A stretch of 64,000 nt of DNA from Cupriavidus sp. GTDB lineage: Bacteria; Pseudomonadota; Gammaproteobacteria; Burkholderiales; Burkholderiaceae. The DNA is taken from NCBI GenBank assembly GCA_031181345.1, contig JAPSLC010000007.1, forward strand, positions 78,202-142,201, read 5' to 3'. How positions within the stretch are numbered: position 1 is the stretch's first letter; the number at the start of each line of letters is the position of its first letter. A program made the position numbers and the translations under genes. The notes under the pieces are model-generated. The model worked only from the letters and a program-made list of their open reading frames with translations, searched no databases and was not told the DNA's origin. This document shows positions 19,156-27,042 of this stretch, piece by piece.

Positions 19156-20046
19156 ATGGAGACACGCGATCTGGAGTACGTGCTGGAGGTGGCCGCCCAT
19201 GGCGGCATCGGCCGGGCCGCCGAGGCGCTCGGCATGAGCCAGCCGGCGCTGACCAAGGCGGTGCAGCGGGTGGAAGGGCAGATCGGCCTGCCGCTGTTCG
19301 AGCGCACCGCGCTGGGCATGCGGCCGACCCAGGCGGGCGCGGCGTTTATCGAGCGCGCCCGGCGCATCCGGCTCGAATACGAGGATGCGCTGGCCGAGAT
19401 GCGCGGCATCCGCACCGGCGAACAGGGCGTGCTGCGGCTCGGCTATTCGCCGTCGATCCCAAACCCGGTGGTGCTGGACGCCTGCCGCCAGCTGATGCAG
19501 GAGCGGCCCGTCGCGCGGCTGCGGCTGACGCGGCGGATGGCGCGCGACCTGATGGATCCGCTGCTGGCCGGCGAACTGGATCTGGCCATCGCGCCGGTGC
19601 CGCGCCAGCGGACCGACGAGTTCGTCGTCCACGACCTGTTCGACGACACGCTGGCGGTGGTCGCCGACGAATCCCACCCGCTGCACGGCAAGCGCGGCTT
19701 GCGGCTTGCCGACCTGGTCGATCAGGAATGGCTGCTGCCCGGTGCGCATATCGTGCTGCGCCAGCAACTGGAGGCGGCCTTTCAGCAGCGCGGCCTGCCG
19801 CCGCCGAACCTGCGCGTGGAATCCGATTTCGGCAGCGCCTCGCTGTTCTATCTGATGCGGGGCACGCGGATGCTCAGCATTGCCGGTGCGCAGATGGCCC
19901 GGCCGCTGGCGGGTTTTCGTGCGTTGCAGCTGAGCAGCGAAGAACTCGACCTGCGCCGGCGCGTGGGCGTCATTGCGCGGGCCGGCGCCTATTTATCGCC
20001 GCTGGCGCAGCGGATGGTGGCGATTCTGCAGGCGAGGGCGATATAG
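19156..20046 (+). CDS. LysR-family regulator of the adjacent CoA-ester operon (inferred)
   Basis: 296 aa. N-terminal winged HTH: DLEYVLEVAAHGGIGRAAEA, then LGMSQPALTKAVQRVEGQIG. The effector domain begins at about residue 90 (GVLRLGYSPSIPNPVVLDAC). Divergent orientation and a 107-bp gap to the acyl-CoA synthetase gene is the classic LysR arrangement, so it probably activates that operon with the acid or its CoA ester as coinducer. The ATG gives the canonical N-terminus. Confidence 0.9.
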   Translation: METRDLEYVLEVAAHGGIGRAAEALGMSQPALTKAVQRVEGQIGLPLFERTALGMRPTQAGAAFIERARRIRLEYEDALAEMRGIRTGEQGVLRLGYSPSIPNPVVLDACRQLMQERPVARLRLTRRMARDLMDPLLAGELDLAIAPVPRQRTDEFVVHDLFDDTLAVVADESHPLHGKRGLRLADLVDQEWLLPGAHIVLRQQLEAAFQQRGLPPPNLRVESDFGSASLFYLMRGTRMLSIAGAQMARPLAGFRALQLSSEELDLRRRVGVIARAGAYLSPLAQRMVAILQARAI

Positions 20047-20157
20047 GGCAGTGCGCCGGCATTACGAATCTTCAGCCGAAAAGGGAAGGGTAATGGCACG
20101 CCTGCCCGCCGCTATACTGAGGCACCGTTGCACTGACCATTTGTGGACGACAGCACC

Positions 20158-20754
20158 ATGAATATCTGGCTATTCCTCGTTCCCTTTGCCATTGCCGCCG
20201 CATTGCCGGGGCCCGCGCAAGGCGCCATGTTTGCCAGGGTCGTCAGCATGGGCACCGCGTCTGCCTGGTCATTTATCGTGGGCATGGTGGCGGGCAATGC
20301 CGTCTGGCTGCTGGCGGCCGTCTTCGGGCTTTCGGCGCTCGCGGTCCGCTTTGCCGCCGTGTTCGTGGTGGTCAAATGGCTTGGCGTGCTGTTCCTGCTC
20401 TATATGGCATGGCGGCTGTGGAAGTCCGATGGCCACCGGACGGCGCAGCAGCCCACGCGTTCCGGCAGCGGTTTTCTGGCGGGCGCCTTCCTGACGCTTG
20501 GCAATCCCAAGGCCATGGTGTTTTTTGGCGCGGTATTGCCGCAGGCATTCGATATGACCGCGTTGACGGCGGGGCAGATCGCGCTGATCGTGACCCTTGG
20601 CGTGGCCGTCGATTTCCTCGTGCAATTGTTCTACCTGATGCTGGCGAGGCAGACCCGGACCTTCATTTCCTCCCCGAAACGCGTACGGATCGTCGATCGC
20701 ACCGCGGCAGCGATGATGGCCGGCTGCGCCGGCGCGATTGCGGCGAAAACCTAG
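20158..20754 (+). CDS. LysE/RhtB-family amino acid exporter
   Basis: 198 aa with about six membrane helices. The N-terminus MNIWLFLVPFAIAAALPGPA followed by QGAMFARVVSMGTASAW is the conserved LysE/RhtB first helix (PGP motif), and GAFLTLGNPKAMVFFGAVLP is the family's mid-protein NPK signature. It exports amino acids or small metabolites from the cytoplasm. I used the ATG at 20158; a GTG five codons upstream is possible. Solo gene; its likely regulator is not adjacent. Confidence 0.88.
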   Translation: MNIWLFLVPFAIAAALPGPAQGAMFARVVSMGTASAWSFIVGMVAGNAVWLLAAVFGLSALAVRFAAVFVVVKWLGVLFLLYMAWRLWKSDGHRTAQQPTRSGSGFLAGAFLTLGNPKAMVFFGAVLPQAFDMTALTAGQIALIVTLGVAVDFLVQLFYLMLARQTRTFISSPKRVRIVDRTAAAMMAGCAGAIAAKT

Positions 20755-20915
20755 GGGATTCCAGTCCCGCGTTTTCGCCGTCCGAGCAAAAATACAACGG
20801 ACACAGAGATTTAAAAAGATTTCATATCGGCAAGCCCGTTGTTGTTGTATTTGTTATGGCCAAAACGGGCTGCATAAATACAAGGTCGGCGCGAGCCAGC
20901 GCCAATGCCGATACG

Positions 20916-21344
20916 ATGAAATTCTCTGTCTTTCTGCTCGGAGCCGGAACCATCGCCGTGATGCTGATGGGCGCGGCACAGGTCAAGGGCACGCTGACGA
21001 ACGCGCCGATTGCCGCGCTGGCGCCGGGTTTTCACGCCGATGGCGATCATTTTGGCGGCAGGCCCTGCGCCGAGCCGTGCGCCGAGTTGTTCCAGGGCTA
21101 TGCATGGGCGCTGATGCACGACGTGCGTCATGCCCGCTCCTGTGAAGCGGTACAGCCGGACTTTCGGGCCGGCTGCATGCAGTACGTCGATGATCTGAAT
21201 ATGCGGCGCAGCGCCCGGGCTGTTGCGCAGCGCCAATCCGGCCCATCCGAAGTCCCGACGACGGGCGGGTCCGCGAAACCGATCGGACCCACGCCGACGC
21301 TGGTGCTGCCGGTGTCTACATCCGGTACCGCAACGTCGCCATGA
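20916..21344 (+). CDS. Small exported protein of unknown function
   Basis: 142 aa. A hydrophobic N-terminal segment (MKFSVFLLGAGTIAVMLMGA) looks like a signal peptide or anchor, followed by a region with four cysteines (CAEPC, RSCEAV, AGCMQ) and a proline/serine-rich tail. I do not recognise a family. An in-frame ATG 60 bp upstream is possible. The end overlaps the end of the convergent TonB receptor gene by 29 bp. Coding status is supported by the signal-like start and codon composition only. Confidence 0.5.
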   Translation: MKFSVFLLGAGTIAVMLMGAAQVKGTLTNAPIAALAPGFHADGDHFGGRPCAEPCAELFQGYAWALMHDVRHARSCEAVQPDFRAGCMQYVDDLNMRRSARAVAQRQSGPSEVPTTGGSAKPIGPTPTLVLPVSTSGTATSP

Positions 21345-23409
21345 CGCTGCGCGGCGCGCCCGGCAGGTTCAGGTTCGGGCTCGAGCCGTGGCCCGAGACG
21401 ATATAGCCCTTGTCGAACAGGTTGTACAGGTTCAGCTGCAGCTCCATGGGTCCGCGCCGATACCACGCCATCATGTCGGCGGTGACATAGCCGGGCAGCG
21501 TCACCGTGTTCTGCGGATCGGCCATGCGCGCGCCGATCAGGTTCAGGCCGCCGCCGATGCCGAAGCCGTGGCCCAGTTCCTTGGTGACCCAGACATTGCC
21601 GCTATGGCGGGGCGTCAGCGTGGCCCGCTTGCCTTCGAGCGCGGTGCTCGAGCGGGTGACGCGCGCATCGAGGAAGGCGTAGCCAGCCAGCACCTTCAGG
21701 CCATGACCCAGATCGCCGGCGACGGTCAGCTCGGCGCCGTCGGTGCGCTGTTCGCCGATCGGCATCAGCGCGGTGCCGGTCGCGTTCGCGACCTTGATAT
21801 TGGTGCGTTCGAGCCGGAACACCGACACCGTGGTGCTGAGGCGGCCATCGAGGAAATCGTATTTCGCGCCGATCTCGGTATTGCTGGTTTTTTCCGGGGC
21901 CAGTTCGGCGTTATTGGCGGCCAGCGAGAATGCTTCGCCCGACGGCTGGAACGAACGGCTCCATGACAGGTAGTACGACTGCGTCTTCGAGGGCTGCCAC
22001 ACCAGGCCGGCGCGCGGGCTCCACGCGTTATCGGTACGCGACAGGCCGCGCTGGTTCGGGCGGCGGTCGACGGTCTCCTGCTCGAAGCGGTCGTAGCGCA
22101 CGCCGACCAGCGCCTTCCACTGTTCGCTCAGCGTGATCATGTCCTGGGTGTAGAGGCCCAGGGTCTTGAAGGTGCCGCGGTTGGTGGTGCCCGGCGTACC
22201 GCCGAGCAGCCGCGGCAGCGTCGGCAGCACCGGATGGAACAGGTCGACGGTGGCGACGTTGTTGCGCGAATAGTTGACCAGATCCTTGTTTTGCTGGCCG
22301 ACCTCGACGCCGTACAGCAACTCGTGCTTCATGCCGAACAGCGTGGCCTTCTGCGTCAGGTCGGTCTGGTTGAACCAGCCATGCTCCTCGCGATAGACGT
22401 TGGAGCGGTTCAGCGACACCGTGCGCTGCGCCGCGTTGACGGCGCCCGGCAGCGTGTTGTTGCGGTCCAGCGAGTAGTGGTAATAGCGCGTCGCGTTGCG
22501 GATCGACCATTGGTCGTTGAAGCGATGCGTCAGCGTGGCGGTGCCCGAGTACACGCGCGACTGGCTGTAGTCGGCGTCGCGCGCATTGGCCGCGCCGTAG
22601 TAGGTGGACGCCGGCACCTCGACCGGGCGGCCGTTGATGGCCGGAATGCCGAAGTCGGTCACGCGGCGATCTTCCAGGTAGTCGGCCTGCAGCAGCAGCC
22701 TGGTGTCCGGCGCCAGCTTCAGGTCCAGCGACGGGGCGATCGCGGTGCGGTCCAGAAACTGCTGCGAGCGGTAGCTGTCGGCGCGCTGCACGGCGCCGGT
22801 GATGCGGAACGCCGCCGCGCCGTCGCCGAACACCCGGCCGACGTCGACCTCGCCGCGCCGGTCGGCCCATGAGCCGTAGCTCAGGCTCAGGTCGGTGATG
22901 TCCAGACCGGGCTTCTTCGTGACCCGGTTGATCAGTCCGCCCGACGACCCGCGGCCATACAGCACGGCGGCCGGTCCCTTGATCACCTCGATCCGCTCGA
23001 CGTTCGACAGGTCGCGGAAATACAGCGCGTCATCCCGGATGCCGTCGACGAACTGGTCGGCGATCGCGGTGAAGCCGCGGATCGTCACCTGATCGCGCTG
23101 TCCGTCCCCATGCGAGAAGCCCACCCCCGGCACGTTCTTCAGCGTGTCCTGGATCGAGGTCGCGTGCTGATCGCGCATGACCTCGGCGGTCACCACGTTG
23201 ACCGTCTGCGGGACGTCGCGCAGCGGGACATCCATCTTGGTGGCGGTGACCGTATCGGGCGGGTTGTAGCCCTCGCCCAGATCCCGGCTGGCGCTGGCCT
23301 TGACCTTGACTTCGGGCAGGGTTTCGGTGGCCTGAGCACGGGCGGCGGCAGGGGAAAGAACGGACGCCGCCAGCAGGGCGGCAGTGATCGGGTGATGCTT
23401 GGCTCGCAT
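21316..23409 (-). CDS. TonB-dependent siderophore receptor
   Basis: 697 aa outer-membrane receptor. Signal peptide at 1-25 (ending AAARAQA), then a plug domain with LRDVPQTVNVVTAEVMRDQH, DQVTIRGFTAIADQFVDGIR and VERIEVIKGPAAVLYGRGSS, the canonical siderophore-receptor plug motifs. The barrel ends in TLRYRM, unusual because most such barrels end in an aromatic residue. It resembles the Fiu/FoxA-type group. A promoter with an overlapping Fur box lies upstream, so it should be induced by iron limitation. No siderophore synthesis or ABC importer genes are in the window, so it probably takes up a foreign siderophore. Confidence 0.92.
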   Translation of the reverse strand: MRAKHHPITAALLAASVLSPAAARAQATETLPEVKVKASASRDLGEGYNPPDTVTATKMDVPLRDVPQTVNVVTAEVMRDQHATSIQDTLKNVPGVGFSHGDGQRDQVTIRGFTAIADQFVDGIRDDALYFRDLSNVERIEVIKGPAAVLYGRGSSGGLINRVTKKPGLDITDLSLSYGSWADRRGEVDVGRVFGDGAAAFRITGAVQRADSYRSQQFLDRTAIAPSLDLKLAPDTRLLLQADYLEDRRVTDFGIPAINGRPVEVPASTYYGAANARDADYSQSRVYSGTATLTHRFNDQWSIRNATRYYHYSLDRNNTLPGAVNAAQRTVSLNRSNVYREEHGWFNQTDLTQKATLFGMKHELLYGVEVGQQNKDLVNYSRNNVATVDLFHPVLPTLPRLLGGTPGTTNRGTFKTLGLYTQDMITLSEQWKALVGVRYDRFEQETVDRRPNQRGLSRTDNAWSPRAGLVWQPSKTQSYYLSWSRSFQPSGEAFSLAANNAELAPEKTSNTEIGAKYDFLDGRLSTTVSVFRLERTNIKVANATGTALMPIGEQRTDGAELTVAGDLGHGLKVLAGYAFLDARVTRSSTALEGKRATLTPRHSGNVWVTKELGHGFGIGGGLNLIGARMADPQNTVTLPGYVTADMMAWYRRGPMELQLNLYNLFDKGYIVSGHGSSPNLNLPGAPRSVMATLRYRM

Positions 23410-23440
23410 GTTGTAATGATCTGTAATATTTTTTAGGAAT

Positions 23441-23473
23441 GCGAATTATTATCATTACAAGATATGCGGTCAA
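23441..23473 (-). promoter_or_regulatory. Fur box overlapping a sigma70 promoter
   Basis: On the minus strand TTGACC (23468-23473), a 17-bp spacer and AATAAT (23445-23450) form a good promoter for the receptor gene. The 19 bp at 23441-23459 match the Fur consensus GATAATGATAATCATTATC at 13 positions by my count, and cover the -10. Iron-bound Fur should occlude polymerase. Confidence 0.75.
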
Positions 23474-23661
23474 CTGCCTAATCACCCGTTCGTGGGGTGC
23501 GGCCAACGCTGCGTTTGGGGCCAAGTTACTCTTTCTTAACACGCCGGTGGCGGTGGAGGCCTAGGGCCGCCAGGCGAAGCGACGAAGAATTCACGGCGAG
23601 CAGCGTCCGGTAACGTGCCGCCGGCGTATGCTTGCACGGTAGTCAGCCGTTTCCCTTACCA

Positions 23662-24369
23662 ATGCCCTCGCTTCGCTCGCGCCGCCCATCGTCCAAATCC
23701 CCCGATCCAAGCCGTGCCTCGCCGTTCCGCCATTTCCGCCGATTCCTTCCCGATCCCGAACGGCTGCAACAGCACCGGTGGCTGCGCTGGATGGGACCGA
23801 TCCTGCAGCACCCCCGCCTCTGGCATGTCAGCCGCCGCGGCATAGCGCTTGGCGTCGCGCTGGGCATGTTCTTCGGCCTGCTGCTTCCGATCGCGCAGAT
23901 ACCGATGAGCGCGGCCGTGGCGGTGGCCTTGCGCGCCAACGTGCCGGCCGCGGTGGCCAGCACCTTCGTCAGCAATCCGCTGACCTTCGGCCCGATCTAT
24001 TACGCCGCGTGGCGGCTTGGCAGCGCGGTGCTGGGAGAAGGCGGCCCGCCACCAGCGCCGGAAGCGCTGGCGGCTGTCGCTCAACCGGGGGCAACCGTGA
24101 ATCTCGTGCCGGGTGGCGCCGGCCCCGCCGCGCAGCCCGCCGACGTGGAAAAGGAAAGCTGGTGGTCGGAAACCCGCCGCCGCTTGCTGGGCGTCGGCAA
24201 ACCGCTGGTGCTCGGCCTGGCCCTGATGGCCAGCGTGACCAGCGTGGTGTTCTATTTCGGCGTGTCGTGGATGTGGACGTTGCGAACGCGCCTGACTCGG
24301 CGCCGCCGGGTCAGGGCGGCGCGCACGGAAGACAAGCTCGACGGCCGCGGGCCTGGCGCGAAGCCTTGA
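23662..24369 (+). CDS. DUF2062 membrane protein
   Basis: 235 aa. The DUF2062 core is at about residues 45-115: ILQHPRLWHVSRRGIALGVA, then a hydrophobic GMFFGLLLPIAQIPMSAAVA and the hallmark FVSNPLTFGPIYYAAWRLG. A second hydrophobic helix lies near 175-200 (LVLGLALMASVTSVVFYFGV). The family is inner-membrane and uncharacterised. I chose the ATG at 23662; a TTG 30 bp upstream in frame is less likely. The C-terminus is Arg-rich. No functional link to neighbours is evident. Confidence 0.82.
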   Translation: MPSLRSRRPSSKSPDPSRASPFRHFRRFLPDPERLQQHRWLRWMGPILQHPRLWHVSRRGIALGVALGMFFGLLLPIAQIPMSAAVAVALRANVPAAVASTFVSNPLTFGPIYYAAWRLGSAVLGEGGPPPAPEALAAVAQPGATVNLVPGGAGPAAQPADVEKESWWSETRRRLLGVGKPLVLGLALMASVTSVVFYFGVSWMWTLRTRLTRRRRVRAARTEDKLDGRGPGAKP

Positions 24370-24428
24370 TGTCCGTGCGTCGATTCGCCGGTGGGCGGAT
24401 ACGGTCGCGAGAGTGGAGCGGACCGCCC

Positions 24429-25253
24429 TCAATACCCGCTGGTGGATGCGGGGCTCGCGCCCGTGGGGCCTGGCGCGCGGAAGCGGGCCGCGGTCCCGTC
24501 CAGACCGTCGCGCAGCAGCACCGTATCGAGTGCCACGGCGACGAACTGCGCGCCCAGTTGGAGGCATTGGCGCGCGCGAGCCTCGTCGGTCATCAGAATG
24601 CCGGGGGCCTTGCCACAGGCGCGAATGCGGCGGATGGCGTCGTCGATCGCCTGGTTGACCACGGGATGGCGTGCCTGGCCAGGGTAGCCAAGGCTGGCGG
24701 ATAGATCCGCCGGGCCAATGAAGATGCCGTCGATGCCGTCGATCGCGGCGATCGCCTCGATCTGCGCAAGTGCCTCGGCGGTTTCCACCTGCACCAGCAG
24801 GCACAGTTGCTCCGCCGCGCGGACGGCATAGTCGGTAGTGCGACCGAAGTTGGAGGCGCGAGTGGAGCCCCCCATGCCGCGGATGCCCTCGGGCGCATAG
24901 CGGATCGCCCGTACCGCCGCTTCCGCCTCCTGTGCGTTCTGCACGAAGGGCAGCAGCAGCGTCTGCGCGCCGATGTCGAGATAGCGCTTGATCAGCACCG
25001 GGTCGTTCCATGCGGGGCGCACGACCGCATGGGTCGGCACCGAGCCCGGCGCGGGCTGCGCCGCGGCGACCGCCTGCAATTGGCTCAGCATCAGCGGCAC
25101 GTGGGTGGGTGTGTGCTCGGTGTCCAGCAGCACCCAGTCGTAACCGGCGCCGCCGATCAGCTCGGAAACGAAGGGCGACGGGATGGTGGACCAGACGCCG
25201 ATCTGGGACTGGCCGGCGCGCAGCGCCTTCTTGAAGTGATTGATGGGCAGCAT
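24429..25253 (-). CDS. HpcH/HpaI-family aldolase (class II pyruvate aldolase)
   Basis: 274 aa. TIM-barrel motifs of the family are clear: VWSTIPSPFVSELIGGAGYD, WVLLDTEHTPTHVP, the metal-ligand Glu in LVQVETAEALAQIEAI, and IFIGPADLSASLGYPGQ with the metal-ligand Asp. These enzymes cleave or form 4-hydroxy-2-oxo acids, giving pyruvate and an aldehyde. The C-terminal tail is Ala/Pro/Ser-rich. A short palindrome, ATGATT-TCGC-AATCAT at 25267-25282, is 14 bp upstream of the start codon and could be an operator. Substrate unknown. Confidence 0.88.
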   Translation of the reverse strand: MLPINHFKKALRAGQSQIGVWSTIPSPFVSELIGGAGYDWVLLDTEHTPTHVPLMLSQLQAVAAAQPAPGSVPTHAVVRPAWNDPVLIKRYLDIGAQTLLLPFVQNAQEAEAAVRAIRYAPEGIRGMGGSTRASNFGRTTDYAVRAAEQLCLLVQVETAEALAQIEAIAAIDGIDGIFIGPADLSASLGYPGQARHPVVNQAIDDAIRRIRACGKAPGILMTDEARARQCLQLGAQFVAVALDTVLLRDGLDGTAARFRAPGPTGASPASTSGY

Positions 25254-25441
25254 GCTGTCTCCCGGGATGATTTCGCAATCATTCCATGGGTGGCGTGCGA
25301 ATACCCATTCGTACCTCCACCAAGGAGGCCCGGCGTCGCAAAATATGTTGCTTTAGGCACAGAACCCCCCCGGGAGCCCGCTGTGACCTTCCGGCGCTCG
25401 CTTTAGATGTTGCTTACCTGCATACGCATTTCTACCTAATG

Positions 25442-25470
25442 TTGCAATGCGTCAATCGTTCGCCTACAAT
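25442..25470 (+). promoter_or_regulatory. Sigma70 promoter of the 61-aa gene
   Basis: TTGCAA, 17-bp spacer, TACAAT, followed about 40 bp later by the AAGGAAGG ribosome site and ATG of the small gene. The -10 matches consensus at 5 of 6 positions. Confidence 0.6.
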
Positions 25471-25513
25471 TCGGGAAAACCCCATAAGGGTTATCCCTGA
25501 AAGGAAGGACGCC

Positions 25514-25699
25514 ATGAACACCCAATCCGATATCAAGCTCACCGACCAACTCGAACGCGACCTGATCGAGCGCGAACTCGACGCTCCGCGCCTGGGTTTT
25601 GCCTACGACATCAAGCGCGCGATCGCCGCCGTGCAAGGCGTGCTGGCTCGCCTGCAGTCGGACGCCCGCAAGGCCAAGATCGTCTTCGCGAACGGCTAA
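25514..25699 (+). CDS. Small cytosolic protein, 61 aa, unknown function
   Basis: Sequence opens MNTQSDIKLTDQLERDLIER and continues with a helical, charged region; no membrane segment or signal. It is supported as a real gene by a good upstream promoter, a strong ribosome site (AAGGAAGG, 6 nt before ATG), and a near-perfect terminator about 95 bp downstream. I do not recognise a family. It is transcribed alone between two leftward operons. Confidence 0.65.
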   Translation: MNTQSDIKLTDQLERDLIERELDAPRLGFAYDIKRAIAAVQGVLARLQSDARKAKIVFANG

Positions 25700-25794
25700 G
25701 CAGCCGGCTTGACCCGCACCGCGACAGTCCCCCGCTGTCGCGCTGGGGTTGGCCCGCGGTTAGCCCGCGGTCAGCCACTACGGTCAGCCAATGG

Positions 25795-25857
25795 AAAACC
25801 GGCCCGGTATCGGCCTCGCAGCAACGCGCTGTGGGACCGATACCGGGCCGGTTTTTT
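25795..25857. terminator. Strong bidirectional terminator
   Basis: A perfect 19-bp inverted repeat (AAAACCGGCCCGGTATCGG and its complement) with a 23-nt loop, followed by TTTTTT on the plus strand and by TTTT on the minus strand. It terminates the 61-aa gene from the left and the ferredoxin/permease operon from the right. Confidence 0.85.
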
Positions 25858-25868
25858 GTGTCCGGCGC

Positions 25869-26264
25869 TCAGCGTGCGTTGCTTTCCGGCTCGTTCGTAT
25901 CGCCGGCGGGGGCAGCGGAAGGGGCAGGGGCCGCCCCCGGACCCGGATTCGAGGCAGGGCGGCCCGCCGCCGCCACCTGCCGCGGCTGCCACGACACGCT
26001 GATGTCGCCGTTGACGAAGGTCTGGCAAGCCAGCCGGTGACCGCTCGCCAGTTCCTGCTCGGTCAGCAGCTTCTTCTCCTTGGCCTTGACCTCGTCGGTG
26101 TGTTCGAGGCCGCTGTCGATGTGGCACTTGCAGGTTCCGCAAAGGCCGCCGCCGCATTTGAACGGGATGCCGCCCTGTTCGCGCAGCGAGACGCGCAGCA
26201 GGTTGCTGTTGGGCGGGGCGGTGGCGGTCTTGCCGTTGTTGCTGACGAAGGTGATCTGGATCAT
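25869..26264 (-). CDS. 2Fe-2S ferredoxin (plant/adrenodoxin-like fold), paralogue 2
   Basis: 131 aa. Cluster ligands Cys37, Cys42, Cys45 and Cys80 in the pattern C-x4-C-x2-C...C (FKCGGGLCGTCKCHID; GHRLACQTFV), with an additional Cys47. The first 90 residues are the ferredoxin domain; the remaining 40 are a Pro/Ala-rich tail. I chose the internal ATG at 26262-26264 because the upstream extension is Ser/Arg-rich with no ribosome site. It shares the C-x-C feature and the KEKK-LL/LGE spacing with the ferredoxin two genes upstream, so the two are paralogues. It is the last gene of the leftward operon headed by the permease and likely carries electrons for the diiron oxidase encoded on the other strand. 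Confidence 0.87.
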   Translation of the reverse strand: MIQITFVSNNGKTATAPPNSNLLRVSLREQGGIPFKCGGGLCGTCKCHIDSGLEHTDEVKAKEKKLLTEQELASGHRLACQTFVNGDISVSWQPRQVAAAGRPASNPGPGAAPAPSAAPAGDTNEPESNAR

Positions 26265-26313
26265 GGCGGTGCGCTGCGATGGAGCGGGTTCGGGATTTGC
26301 AGAATGTCGAATG

Positions 26314-26607
26314 TCAGATGGCGACCAGTGCCAGTTCCATGCTGCCGAACGAGGCGAGCCGGCGCAGTTCCTCGCGCGCCGCTTCGACGGTGGCGTACTT
26401 GTCGAGGAACTTAGTCGGGACATGGTTGACGATGCCGGGCGGCGTTTCCTCGACCACGCGTACCTTGGTCTCGTGGTCGAGCTGCGCGATGACGAAGCGC
26501 ACGGTGGGTTTGCCGTAGAAGCGGTACTCGTAGCGCTCCACCGGCGTGATGCCGTCGACGGGTTCGGTGCGGAACTGGCCGGGGCGGCTGGTCAGGATGA
26601 CGTACAT
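26314..26607 (-). CDS. 97-aa protein between two ferredoxins, unknown function
   Basis: 97 aa, soluble, mixed alpha/beta by composition (MYVILTSRPGQFRTEPVDGI at the start; a C-terminal helix AAREELRRLASFGSMELALV). No cysteine cluster, no membrane segment. I do not recognise the family. It starts 11 bp after the preceding ferredoxin gene stops and lies 49 bp before the next, so it is certainly in the operon. Small proteins in this position in oxygenase clusters are often coupling or regulatory subunits, which is a guess here. Confidence 0.75.
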   Translation of the reverse strand: MYVILTSRPGQFRTEPVDGITPVERYEYRFYGKPTVRFVIAQLDHETKVRVVEETPPGIVNHVPTKFLDKYATVEAAREELRRLASFGSMELALVAI

Positions 26608-26618
26608 GGCGAGCCGGC

Positions 26619-26981
26619 TCACGTGGAGCAAGTCTTGGCGCCGGCCGGCACGCGGCCCGCGGCACCGGCGGCTTCCTCGGCCGGCGACAGTTCGTCCTGC
26701 GCCAGTTCGATGTCGTGCTCGATCCAGAGCTGGCAGATCAGCCGGTATCCCTGATCGAGCCGCTCCCCCAGCTGCTTTTTCTCTTTCCAGTTCGGCGGCG
26801 GCAGGTGTTCCGCGCCCGCCAGCACGCGGCAGGCGCATTTGGAGCACTTGCCCATGCCGCACTCGTAGCGCAGGTTCGGGTAGGGAAACTGCCGGATCCC
26901 GGCACGCACGACCAGATTGGTGCGGGGCGCGACCTCGTCGCTGTGGACCTGGCCGTGCCGGTGAAGAAGAACCTTGGGCAT
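26619..26981 (-). CDS. 2Fe-2S ferredoxin, paralogue 1
   Basis: 120 aa. Ligands Cys41, Cys46, Cys49 and Cys83 (YECGMGKCSKCACRVLAG; YRLICQLWIEHD), plus an extra Cys51 as in its paralogue. The N-terminus MPKVLLHRHGQVHSDEVAPR starts with the beta-grasp strand. The tail is acidic then Ala/Gly-rich. It is the second gene of the leftward operon, 61 bp after the permease. Expected role: electron transfer from the flavin reductase encoded near 34 kb. Confidence 0.87.
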   Translation of the reverse strand: MPKVLLHRHGQVHSDEVAPRTNLVVRAGIRQFPYPNLRYECGMGKCSKCACRVLAGAEHLPPPNWKEKKQLGERLDQGYRLICQLWIEHDIELAQDELSPAEEAAGAAGRVPAGAKTCST

Positions 26982-27042
26982 GATGTTGTCCTGCTTGTTG
27001 CTGTCTACGTGTCTATCGATGGCGCGGGGAAGGGGCCGATGG

